DNA of 64,000 nucleotides from Orobanche coerulescens (lineage: Eukaryota; Streptophyta; Magnoliopsida; Lamiales; Orobanchaceae): contig CM065802.1 of assembly GCA_033398695.1 (NCBI GenBank), forward strand, positions 202,325,096 to 202,389,095, in the 5' to 3' direction. Positions 33,719 to 44,737 of the stretch are shown here, piece by piece (the stretch's first letter is position 1; each line of letters opens with the position of its first letter). The notes beneath the pieces were generated by a model, which saw only the letters and a program-made list of their open reading frames with translations, did no database searches and was not told the DNA's origin. The position numbers were made by a program, and so were the translations under genes.

Positions 33719-34465
33719 GAAGATGTAACACCCCCAAAACCGTATGGGAATATTACACGCCGTAGACCCTTTCCACAAGGATCTACCAGGCTAAACATCC
33801 ATAAACAACCAAATGCTTGCCCGGCCAGGGTTAAACAATATAATAATACAGACCGTTAAGGTCACTTACACATAAACACACAGACCGATGAGGTCACATA
33901 ACTCTATCAACAAAACTGACTAACAACATTACCCACACAGGGGTCGAAACATAATACAGTGGAAGACTGAATCAACCCTAACAATACAACCAAACTCTAC
34001 CAACTCTCGACTCTTGATTAGTATCGCATCTCGTCATCCCCTTGTGCCAATCCTGTGACTGCTCCCCTGAACCTGCATGTACCTGGACGCAGAACAGACA
34101 TCCACCCCCCGATTACTCGGGGGTTAGTAAAACTCCACTGTTTTACTAGTGCAAGTATAAAATGATACGAAATGCAACAAGTAAATAGCAACTACGAATT
34201 TAATACGGAAAACAATTATCAAAATGTTCCCGAGAAGTTTTAGAATTTCGAACTCAAGTAAGAGATACTTGAAAAGAAACACATCATCTCGGGGATTTTT
34301 AAAGCAGAAATTCTTTTGGACCTCGAGTCCCTATTTACAAAACCTTTTTGTAAACATTAGGGCCTTAGCCCGATTCTCGTTTCAAAGCACACTAGATAAT
34401 ATATCATTATGAGTCCGATACCCATATTTAAAATGTTACCCAACCAATCACTGCTACACGATCAT

Positions 34466-34848
34466 TGTTCGTACACATCATGTACCGAACTCCAGAGGCC
34501 TCAACGGACCTTACCCGGACCACACACACTGTTCGTACACATCATGTACCGAACCCCGGAGGCCTCAACGGACCTTACCCGGACCACACACACTGTTCGT
34601 ACACATCATGTACCGAACTCCGGAGGCCTCAACGGACCCTACCCGTCCACAAACATCGTTCGTACACATCATGTACCGAACTCCAGAGGTCTCATCAGAC
34701 CCTACCTGGATCACACACCTTGTTCGTACACATCATGTACCGAACTCCAGAGGCCTCGCCAGACCCTACCTGGATCACACACCTTGTTCGTACACATCAT
34801 GTACCGAACTCCAGAGGCCTCGTCAGACCCTACCTGGAACACACACAC
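34466..34848 (+). repeat. 64-bp minisatellite, six copies (element D left LTR)
   Basis: Units start TGTTCGTACACATCATGTAC at 34466, 34530 and 34594, with related units near 34658, 34721 and 34785. Each contains the near-palindrome GTACACATCATGTAC and ends in a CACACAC run. The fourth unit is a distinct variant (ACCCGTCCACAAACATC). Because 64 is not a multiple of three, the array opens similar frames in all three phases. Confidence 0.95.
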
Positions 34849-35721
34849 ACACACATCGACACGACATAACTCATAATCATCAAATATCAAGCCATTCCAC
34901 ATTACACCGAAATGTATAAGCAAGTATGTAAACCAAAACAGCACAATTATCATAATCATCACAACAACTCAACAATGACCAACCATACCCAGCACAAACT
35001 TAGATGATCAACACGACCAACACAATTTCACGACGTTAGCTAAGTGAGGGTATTATCGCTACAATCAATCATTCATAATAATTAATTCTTACGAATTATA
35101 TTCACGAAAGTAAACCAAATTCATCACAACCATAACACGACGTACCTATTCACAGTAAAATACTTGCCTTAATAACTGCTACCGAATACTCCGAAGAACA
35201 CGATTTGACCGGGAAGCTCGGACCCCGAAGAAGACAATGAACGGAAGGGTTCCGACTCGAATTCTTTGCGAGAAATCTGACCCTAACATCATACCATCAA
35301 TAAATTAACGAGCGAACGAGGAAGAATAATCGTAGAACGCTCGAATCCTCTTTGCGACATTTTATCGAACACCTTCAAGGCGTCGATAAGATACTCAATA
35401 AAACGACGAATCCTCGGCGATTCAACCATGGAACAGCAAGGAATTCGACATAATATTGTTTAACAATCATAAATCCATCACTATTCTGAGTTAAAACGGA
35501 TTAAACGGACAAATCGAACAAAATCCCCAAAACTAGATTTTAAGAAAACTTGCCTTGATTCGCTGGATTGAAGGATGTTACGTGATGATAAATTGATGTT
35601 ATGAACTCCAAAACTTCGTGTATTCATAGTATAACAACATGTCTTAGACTTCCCAATGAATCCAGCCACGGACAGGAAGGATAGGAAATGAAACGAGTGG
35701 AAAAAAACGACTGCTCGGCCA

Positions 35722-35731
35722 TATTTATACG
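35722..35731 (-). promoter_or_regulatory. TATA box of element D left LTR
   Basis: The minus strand reads GTATAAATATGG, followed downstream by the long transcribed part of the LTR. In the right LTR the matching site at about 41539 is altered to GTATAATTATGG. Confidence 0.5.
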
Positions 35732-36398
35732 CCTGCCGGACACGGCGCAGCAAACGGCCCACACCAGCGCCGGGTGTCTCGGCCGTATCTCGGCAGGCTG
35801 CCGGTTTTGGACGACCCGGCGCAGGACACGGCGCTCGGCAGCGCCGTTTTCAGAGCCGTTTTGCCCAGGTCCGGCCAGCAGCCTCCAGGCACGAAATGAA
35901 GAATCACAACGACGAACCAAACGACCCCAAAACCCGAACCTGAATACGAATCGAAGATACGGTTACGAAGTACTCGCAAAGACGAATCTAAGAGCTAAGT
36001 GAACACAGGATTCCGACCACCCGAAGGCTCGAAATTCGACAACGGAAGGTAATTACCCCAAACTTTGGGAAATTACGAAAATGGCCCAAAACGTCCGAAA
36101 ATCACGATACGTGATCGAATAACCAAACCGAAGTTCGCAACACGTCTAACAAAGTTAAACGGACTTACGGGAAACTCGAAACAGTAATTTCGGATGAAAT
36201 TCACAAGAATCGAACTCGAGTGCGGAAAAGTCGTTAAGAAACACGGGACTCAACAAAACAATACCGAAACGAACTCGGATGACAAAAAGTGCAAAATTAA
36301 TCATTCTCAGAATGATGAAACGGTCCCAAGCGAGTCGTCAAAATGGACCTCCGCCGTAAAAATAAAATTACCGAAAATCCGAAATTGCGGATATTACA

Positions 36399-36436
36399 TT
36401 CTACCCTCCTTAAAAGAAGTTTCGTCCCGAAACTTA
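36399..36436 (-). promoter_or_regulatory. Polypurine tract region, element D
   Basis: The minus strand reads AAGTTTCGGGACGAAACTT, then TTTTAAGGAGGGTAGAA directly before the LTR. This is the conserved Tekay 3' end. Confidence 0.8.
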
Positions 36437-39400
36437 AATCAAGTAGGGAGAAGCAATATCCCACTAGGAAAACTCAACGAGATACACAAGGACCGAAAAA
36501 AAATCGCGCCCAACGGCGAAACGTTACAAGCAACGCGAAAGAACATACAACGTGAAAACACGCCCCACGACGACCATAACAACGCCACCGGCAATGATTC
36601 AAAACAATAACGAGCAATTAACGATGCATCAGATGCACACATTTAATCAAAGAAACGCACGCGACAACAAGTCGCACCCGACCACAACGACTATGCGGTA
36701 GAAACAAATATAGTATTATGATAGAATTCACTCCGATTCTCGTCAACAAGAAAATTTCCGACGTCAAGACACAAACAATTCAAGATAACAGAAAACGAGA
36801 ATACCGGACATTACATTCTATCCTATTAAAAATAAGTTTCGTCCCGAAACTTAAAATAAAATATTATGGTAGAATACAAACAAAACCAAAAAGTTCACGC
36901 AACAAATATCAATTTCTACACGAATTACAGCACGAAGTACGATACACAACTACATCACGGGACACCACCAGGCACTCCCCGAGTAGGAACGAAAACCCAA
37001 TTCCCGAACATCTTGGCAACGGTCTCACAATGCACCGCTCGGTGACCCACTTGGCCACACTCGAAACAGTTGACTAACGGTGAACGACAATTCTTCGCAG
37101 TACGAGATCAGGCAACAACAGTCAGACAACCCCGTTCGAACAACAACGATCGAACAACAACGATCAAATAACAATGATCGAACAACAATGATCAAATAAC
37201 AATGATCGAACAACAACGATCAAATAAAAATGATCGAACAACAACGATCAAATAACAATGATCGAACAATAATGATCAAATAACAATGATCGAACAACAA
37301 CGATCGAACAACAATGATCGAATGACAACAGTCGAACAATGACTCCGAAGTCCCCACTTCAACTCCAGACATTAAAAGAACTGGTAGAAAGTGAAAGATG
37401 TTACTTCCAAACAAGGTTCACAAGAATCGAACCGAACTCGGAAAGGTCATGATGACAAACAGGTCGATCTGAAACAAGGTCACAACCAGTTCGAACGATG
37501 ACAACTGAGACATCAAACAAGTTCAAAAAGTATCGACGAACACGTGCAAGTCGATAGAATTTAGAAGGAGAAACTGCAGAAGTCAAATATAGTACGAGTA
37601 TTACATCCGACCTCTTATAAAAGAAATGTCGTCCCCGCAACTCACAACAACGGAAACAAGGTAACAACACAAAAAGCATCCGACAGGAAAATCTCCGATG
37701 GGTCTCTCAGAGCCGATCCTGATATCTGTGCTGAAGCGCAAACTCCGAAAGTCTTAGTAGCCAATTCGCAAAACTGAATTTGGTGTCCCTCGAGTCCGCA
37801 CTTGAAACGCGTTAGTGACGAGAAGGACAATTTACACATGCATGCCCCGGCACATCACGGTTGAAACACCTCGGCTCGGCATACCGAAAATACAAATGCT
37901 AGATACAATGGGGCATAACGTCGCAAAACAATATAGCAGAGATGCCAACTCAGCACAACAAAGAATCATAACACATATCATATACAACGATTACCATCGT
38001 AAAGTAATACACACACAAACACTACAACAACAACGGTATCGTTCGGCGACCTCAACGGCCCGAACGATAACCAGCACATAATTACAAACATTATGAAACA
38101 ATCACACATGGACACAAACGTACAAACCCAAGCTTCAACAGCTCACACTCGTGCGACAACACACAAATCACCATGAGGCGATAAACAGTAAACACCAGTT
38201 CACACCTCTCACAGAGGCCTAGTACAACAAATGCGTGGCAACGCCTCGACGTTCATGCCACCAATTCGATCATACTCGGGAGCAAACATCATAACGACAA
38301 TGCGAACATCATACATACATACCCAGCCCTCAAACGGGAATGGATATGTTTTAAAAACGAAAACCTCCTTTTGAAAATAATTTTGGAAACACCGATTGAT
38401 CTTGAGTATCACCCTTCAAAAAAAGTACAATCGTGAAACATCGTTATCGAGATTTTGGAAAACTATTTCGCATTCGATAAAAATGAGGACACTTTCTTTT
38501 CGTGAAAAACTTTCGGAAATATTCGACCCTCGGGTCCAAGTAAAAGTGTTTCTAAAACATTGGAAATATCTCAAAACATTTTGGTCCTCGAGGTAGAAGA
38601 ATCTTAAAACATATTGTGGCACCTTGGATGTACCACGAGAAAATAATTCATTTTAAAAATACGTCTCGAAATTTATTTTCTAAGGTACTCAAAGTTTTCA
38701 AAGATAATTCAATGGGCTAGATGCCCAAAAATTTCAGATAATTACACGGAACATTATAGCGCCGTGGGTCCCGCGCCGGAACCCACCAGGCTAAAAACCA
38801 TTTACAAAATGCCAAAAAGGTCGATGACGGTAATATTTCAAAAACTCACAAAATCCATTTACAAAATACTAAATACCGTCATAAGAATTTCGCCAAAACG
38901 ATCAAGGCCATAATGCCAAAAACTCGGTTAAGGGAATCGGTTTTCGAAATAAAACTCAGCCGGTAACATACCGAAAGCCATTACAAAAGAACTCACGCAG
39001 CGGAAAAAGGAATACAGCCCCACATGCACAATCCAATTGAATACATCTCACAGCATCTAGTTTAAACATGCAACAAAACCATTCCTCGGAGTTTCTCACG
39101 AACTCAATCGTCGATACCTTATTCGGAACCCAACAAGGTTCTCAATTTTCACACCATACCACCCCTCACGGTGGATCAAAGGTAAAACAACAATAGGCCC
39201 AGTTTTATACATATACTATATGTCACACGTATTAAATACAACTATATTCACAACACCGTGCAAATAAAATTATGCACCGCAATTAACTCATTTAGATAAA
39301 ATCATGATACACAGGTACTTCGCATAAAAGAGGAGACTTACGTCCACAGGCCGCACGGAGATGACGGTCGCCCACGATACTAATCTCATCCGACAACATA

Positions 39401-39521
39401 TCCGACACGTTGTGACTACCCACAACTCAACTTGTCACCTGACGACTCGAACGACAAGACAACACATTACTCGACAAACCACGACTCGACTCGACCCGAC
39501 AGCCTAGGTTTCCGCAACCTA
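36437..39521 (-). pseudogene. gag: Interior of element D with Gag zinc-knuckle remnant
   Basis: There is no intact frame. At about 37000-37070 the minus strand encodes KNCRSPLVNCFECGQVGHRAVHC, a C-x2-C-x4-H-x4-C knuckle matching Gag of element E (58078-58275). A weaker second knuckle remnant (FKCGLEGHQIQFC) lies near 37770. Degenerate copies of the LTR-end plus polypurine region recur near 36806 and 37596. A roughly 14-bp repeat (GATCGAACAACAAT-like) fills about 37139-37341. The right part (about 38000-39500) matches the leader of element E, but the Gag N-terminal domain present in E is missing. Nothing resembles pol. Confidence 0.6.
37139..37341 (+). repeat. ~14-bp minisatellite inside element D
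   Basis: About 14 imperfect units of AACAA(C/T)GATC followed by GAAC or AAAT. It is unrelated to the 64-bp LTR array. Confidence 0.9.
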
Positions 39522-39533
39522 AGCTCCGATACC
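39522..39533 (-). promoter_or_regulatory. Primer binding site, element D
   Basis: The minus strand reads ACGGTATCGGAGC. It is close to the tRNA-Met PBS of the other elements and lies a few bases from the LTR edge at 39539. Confidence 0.7.
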
Positions 39534-39538
39534 GTAAA

Positions 39539-42217
39539 TGTAACACCCCCAAAACCGTATGGGAATATTGCACGCCATAGACCCTTTCCACAAGGATCTA
39601 CCAGGCTAAACATCCATAAACAACCAAATGCTTGCCCGGCCAGGGTTAAACAATATAATAATACAGACCGTTAAGGTCACTTACACATAAACACACAGAC
39701 CGATGAGGTCACATAACTCTATCAACAAAACTGACTAACAACATTACCCACACAGGGGTCGAAACATAATACAGTGGAAGACTGAATCAACCCTAACAAT
39801 ACAACCAAACTCTACCAACTCTCGACTCTTGATTAGTATCGCAGCTCGTCATCCCCTTGTGCCAATCCCGTGTTGCTCCCGAACTGCATGTACAGACGCC
39901 TTGAGCAGACATCCACCCCGATTACTCGGGGTTAGTAAAACTCCTGTTTTACTAGTGCAAGTATAAAATGATACGAAATGCAACAAGTAAATAGCAACTA
40001 CGAATTTAATACGGAAAACAATTATCAAAATGTTCCCGAGAAGTTTTAGAATTTCGAACTCAAGTAAGAGATACTTGAAAAGAAACACATCATCTCGGGG
40101 ATTTTTAAAGCAGAAATTCTTTTGGACCTCGAGTCCCTATTTACAAAACCTTTTTGTAAACATTAGGGCCTTAGCCCGATTCTCGTTTCAAAGCACACTA
40201 GATAATATATCATTATGAGTCCGATACCCATATTTAAAATGTTACCCAACCAATCACTGCTACACGATCATTGTTCGTACACATCATGTACCGAACTCCA
40301 GAGGCCTCAACGGACCTTACCCGGACCACACACACTGTTCGTACACATCATGTACCGAACCCCGGAGGCCTCAACGGACCTTACCCGGACCACACACACT
40401 GTTCGTACACATCATGTACCGAACCCCGGAGGCCTCAACGGACCTTACCCGGACCACACACACTGTTCGTACACATCATGTACCGAACTCCGGAGGCCTC
40501 AACGGACCCTACCTGGATCACACACCTTGTTCGTACACATCATGTACCGAACTCCAGAGGCCTCGTCAGACCCTACCTGGATCACACACCTTGTTCGTAC
40601 ACATCATGTACCGAACTCCAGAGGCCTCGTCAGACCATACCTGGAACACACACACACACATCGACAAGACACAACTCATAATCATCAAATATCAAGCCAT
40701 TCCACATTACACCGAAATGTATAAGCAAGTATGTAAACCAAAACAACACAATTATCATAATCATCACAACAACTCAACAATGACCAACCATACCCAGCAC
40801 AAACTTAGATGATCAACACGACCAACACAATTTCACGACGTTAGCTAAGTGAGGGTATTATCGCTACCATCAATCATTCATAATAATTAATTCTTACGAA
40901 TTATATTCACGAAAGTAAACCAAATTCATCACAACCATAACACGATGTAGCTATTCACAAGACACAATTCGTATAGTAAAATACTTGCCTTAATAACCGC
41001 TACCGAATACTCCGAAGAACACGATTCGACCGGGAAGCTCGGACCCCGAAGAAGACAACGAACGGAAGGGTTCCGACTCGAATTCTTTGCGAGAAATCTG
41101 ACCCTAACATCATACCATAAATAAATTAACGAGCGAACGAGGAAGAATAATCGTAGAACGCTCGAATCCTCTTTGCGACATTTTATCAAACACCTTCAAG
41201 GCGTCGATAAGATACTCAATAAAACGAAGAATCCTCGGCGATTCAACCGTGGAACAGCAAGGAATTCGACATAATATTGTTTAACAATCATAAATCCATC
41301 ACTATTCTGAGTTAAAATGGATTAAAGGGACAAATCGAACAAAATCCCCAAAACTAGATTTTAAGAAAACTTGCCTTGATTCGCTGGATTGAAGGATGTT
41401 ACCTGATGATCAATTGATGTTATGAACTCCAAAACTTCGTGTATTCATAGTATAACAACATGTCTTCGACTTCCCAATGAATCCAGCCGCAGACAGGAAG
41501 GATAGGAAATGAAACGAGTGAAAAAAGACGACTGCTCGGCCATAATTATACGCCTGCCGGACAGGGCGCAGCAAACGGCCCACACCAGCGCCGGGTGTCT
41601 CGGCCGTGTCTCGGCAGGCTGCCGGTCCTGGACGACCCGGCGCAGGACACGGCGCTCGGCAGCGCCGTTTTCAGGGCCGTTTTGCCCAGGTCCGGCCAGC
41701 AACCTCCAGGCACGAAATGAAGAATCACAACGGCGAACCAAACGACCCCAAAACCCGAACCTGAATACGAATCGAAGATACGGTTACGAATTACTCGCAA
41801 AGACGAATCTAATAGATAAGAGAACACACGATTCCGACCACCCGAAGGCTCGAAATTCGACAACGGAAGGTAATTACCCCAAACTTTGGGAAATTACGAA
41901 AATGGCCCAAAACGTCCGAAAATCACGATACGTGATCGAATAACCAAACCGAAGTTCACAACACGTCTAACAAAGTTAAACGGACTTACGGGAAACTCGA
42001 AACAGTAATTTCGGACGAGATTCACAAGAATCGAACTTGAGTGCGGAAAAGTCGTTAAGAAACACGGGACTCAACAAAACAATACCGAAAAGAACTCGGA
42101 TGACAAAAAGTGCAGAATTAATCATTCTCAGAATGATGAAACGGTCCCAAGAGAGTCGTCAAAACGGACCTCCGCCGAAAAAAAAATTACCGAAAATCCA
42201 AAATTGCGGATATTACA
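39539..42217 (-). repeat. 5' LTR of element D (2,679 bp)
   Basis: Right LTR, near-identical to 33724-36398. Differences concentrate at about 39868-39950 and in the order of minisatellite variants. The 64-bp array here has six copies at about 40272-40655. Confidence 0.92.
40272..40655 (+). repeat. 64-bp minisatellite, six copies (element D right LTR)
   Basis: Same unit as at 34466-34848 and the same copy number. It lacks the ACCCGTCCACAAACATC variant and has an extra ACCCGGACC-type unit, so the two arrays have changed independently since insertion. Confidence 0.95.
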
Positions 42218-42222
42218 GAAGA

Positions 42223-43337
42223 ATGGCTTGCTTTTGTCTCCGAGCGAGAAATTAAACAGTTAAGGGCTGTTAGACAACTCGTGAGGCGTTGCACCTGTTT
42301 GACATTCTGTGGCTCCTACATGTCGAGGATCGCCTGGATCTTGGTGGGGTTCGCTTCGATCCCCCTTTGGCTCATGATGTGCCCCAGGAACTTTCTGGAG
42401 CTTACCCCGAAGTTGTATTTCTTGGGGTTCAGTCTCATGTTGAATTTCTCGAGGATGGCGAACGTCTCGGAAAGGTCTTTGAGGTGATCTTCCTTTTTGA
42501 GGCTCTTGACCACGATGTCGTCAATGTAAACCTCCATGGTCTTGCCGATCTGGTCGGCGAACATCCCGTTGACTAGTCGTTGGTAGGTCGCCCCTGTATT
42601 CTTCAGACCGAACAGCATTCGGACCCAAAAGTACACATCTTTTTCCATGTGGAACGGCGTGTGTTTTACGTCTTTCTCCGCCATTTGTATCTGATGGTAC
42701 CCGGCGAAGGCGTCCACAAACGACATCATTTCGCAACTTGCCGTGCTATCGACCAAGTGGTCAATATGAGGCATCGGAAAGTGGTCTTTCGGACATGCCG
42801 CGTTGAGGTCGGTGAAATCGATGCATAACCTCCATGAGTTGCTCGCCTTTTTGACAAGCACCGCGTTGGCTACCCACTGTGGCTCGTCGGTAGTTACTCC
42901 GATCAGTTTGTTGTCGAGTAGCTTCTTGAATTCTACATCGAGCGCAGCGTACTTCTCAGGACCGAATTTTCTATGTTTCTGATGAACAGGTTTCCTTGCC
43001 GGGTCGATCTTTAGATAGTGGCAAGCTTGTTCAGGACTGATGCCGACCATATCTTGATGCGACCAGGCAAAGATTCCGATGTTCTTACGTAGTAAACTGA
43101 TCAGATCGTCTTTTAACTCGGGACCGACTCTTGAGCCGATCTGCACTTCCCGCTCCGGGCGAGCCAGATCGATTGTTATACTTTCCAACTCTTCAATGGG
43201 GATGGTTGCTTCTCATTTGGAACGGTTGCCAGACTCGATCCTTGGATCAATGTTGAGGCTTGGCTCGAAACCGATCCTTGGCTCGATGTCATCCGACAAT
43301 TGATGCGAGATGCCGTCCTCTGAGTCGGGCTGGTATG
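42223..43337 (-). pseudogene. pol: Tat-clade gypsy reverse transcriptase
   Basis: A long minus-strand frame (from about 43188 to 42316) encodes a Tat-type RT: KNIGIFAWSHQDMVGI, WRLCIDFTDLNAACPKDHFP, MMSFVDAFAGYHQIQM, and the catalytic YIDD at about 42517-42528. KFLGHIMSQRGIEANPTKIQAILDM and, after one stop, the fingers-to-RNase H linker (VQRLTSCLTALNCLISRS) follow. The right end joins the gag-protease frame at 52121 once the Sirevirus (43343-52115) is removed. The left end joins RNase H at 33718 once element D is removed. This is the best-preserved part of the Tat element. Confidence 0.93.
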
Positions 43338-43342
43338 AGGTT

Positions 43343-44352
43343 TGTTAAATTGATACCGCCACTAGAAGGGGGGGTTGAATAGTGCGGTTAAGAGTATTGT
43401 ACTCTTTTTCGTGCGGAAGCAAAAATAGCGGAGAATAAAAGTGCAGAAAAGAAAGAACACAAGGAATTGTTCGAGAGGTTCGGCTATTAACGAAGCCTAC
43501 GTCCCCTACCTAGTTTTATCGACTAGGACTTTTCTTAGAACTTGGAATTTGCACTTTCTAGTTTAGTGCCAACTTCTTACAACTTCTTGATTTCCGGGCT
43601 CAAGAACAACCTCACAAAAACACTCTTGTTTTTCTAGGTACAAGATAACCAATACACAAAATAAGTGCGAGTAGAAACTCGGCTTTCACGATATATCGCT
43701 CTAAGATACAAGAATGAAGATTGGAAATTATAGAACAAATCTTCTCGTATCACAATCTAGAATAAGAATATCTCTCGAATGTTTGCTTGATATTGCTTGA
43801 GTATGCTAGTAAGCTCGGAATTCTTGTGTATCTTCAATCTCCATGAAGGTGGCTATTTATAGCCTTCTTGAGCTCAATTTCCCGTTGGAGCAGTATAAAG
43901 GGTTACGTCGTTATATGATGCTGATTAAATGCGTTATGTATGCGTTACGTCGTTATATGAGCGAATAACGGCCGTAATGAAAGTGCCAAACTGTCGGTGA
44001 AATATGATGAAATGCGTTAAATGCGTTATAAACCTCCCGGTTACGTCGTAATATCTGTCAAAGATCCGTTGATTGAGGCGACTTGTTGCAACGGCTAGTG
44101 GCTTTTCCAACGGTCGGAATAATTCAAGCCTTACGTCGTTATATAATCCCGATTCGTCGTTACATGCTGAAAAACTTACGAAAATAGTGAATGTTACGTG
44201 CGTTATAAGAGATGCGTTACGTCGTTAACTATAGAATGTTACGACGTTAATGTGATATATTTTACGACGTTAATCAAGAGAAAGTATGTTTTAAGTAAAT
44301 TTTGGTTTTAATAACACATCATCAAAAGCGATCTAAAAATATTGTTCCAACA
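43343..44352 (-). repeat. 3' LTR of the Sirevirus (1,010 bp)
   Basis: Left LTR. Outside the palindrome region it is close to 51089-52115. Every ACGTACGT in the partner is altered here, most often to ACGTCGT, ACGACGT or ATGCGT, which makes this LTR 17 bp shorter. A TATA box (CTATTTATAG) is at 43853-43862. Confidence 0.93.
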
Positions 44353-44370
44353 ATCTCCCCTTTTTGATGA
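44353..44370 (-). promoter_or_regulatory. Polypurine tract of the Sirevirus
   Basis: The minus strand reads CATCAAAAAGGGGAGAT directly before the 3' LTR. Confidence 0.85.
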
Positions 44371-44421
44371 TGACAAAATTTACTTTATGTGAGTTTTTGA
44401 AAACATGATTTTAATAAAAAT

Positions 44422-44540
44422 TAGAAACTCCCCCTGAACACGAGCACTGCAAAAAATAATATGCTCCCCCTGAAAACGTGCACGGGTTATTTCAAAAGTT
44501 GATTTCAAAAACGAATACATATTATTCTCCCCCTTTTTGT
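44422..44540 (-). repeat. Extra polypurine-like boxes of the Sirevirus
   Basis: Three further AGGGGGAG-type boxes (plus-strand CTCCCCCT near 44430, 44464 and 44524) lie just inside the main polypurine tract. Repeated boxes of this kind are known from Sireviruses. Confidence 0.75.
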
Positions 44541-44737
44541 CATTAACAAAAAGTTGAGAAAACCTGCAAGAGACATCAATGATACGCATAATAATCAACA
44601 TAAAACAAGTCAATGATTAAACAAAACGATAACCAAAATGATGTATGAAAAGATAGTCATTACAGGCAAAGCATAAACATGAAATGTTTGGTCTTTGAAT
44701 AAAACAGGAAACATCATCATTAGAAAGGATAGCCCGA

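Larger units (their letters stand above)
33724..36398 (-). repeat. 3' LTR of element D (2,675 bp)
   Basis: Left LTR, near-identical to 39539-42217. It contains a 64-bp minisatellite (34466-34848), a TATA box on the minus strand at about 35722-35731 and a GC-rich block at 35732-35880. Long open frames in the minisatellite and in the GC block are by-products of repeat and base composition. Confidence 0.92.
33724..42217 (-). mobile_element. Non-autonomous Tekay-like gypsy element D, TSD GAAGA (8,494 bp)
   Basis: The LTRs begin TGTAACACCCCC and end GATATTACA. The perfect target duplication GAAGA is at 33719-33723 and 42218-42222. PBS is at 39522-39533 and the polypurine region begins at 36399, so it reads on the minus strand. 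The 3.1-kb interior has no pol and only a zinc-knuckle remnant of Gag. The sequence next to the LTR (AAGTTTCGGGACGAAACTT on the minus strand) is the Tekay signature shared with gypsy element 2. It interrupts the Tat pol gene. It is related to element E in leader, LTR ends and Gag remnant. Confidence 0.9.

Noticed and set aside
34466..34848. Possible CRISPR-like array
   Set aside because: Units are contiguous 64-bp repeats without unique spacers, inside a plant LTR.
34409..34919. Overlapping open frames of 100-170 codons in all three plus-strand phases (also 40215-40812)
   Set aside because: They are produced by the 64-bp minisatellite, whose unit is not a multiple of three; the peptides are repeats of the same DNA unit.
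35624..36002. Open frames on both strands in a GC-rich block (also 41445-41943)
   Set aside because: They lie inside the element D LTR, recur in its partner and follow base composition.
36194..36610. 138-codon plus-strand frame
   Set aside because: Spans the element D LTR edge and polypurine tract; antisense to the element and non-conserved.
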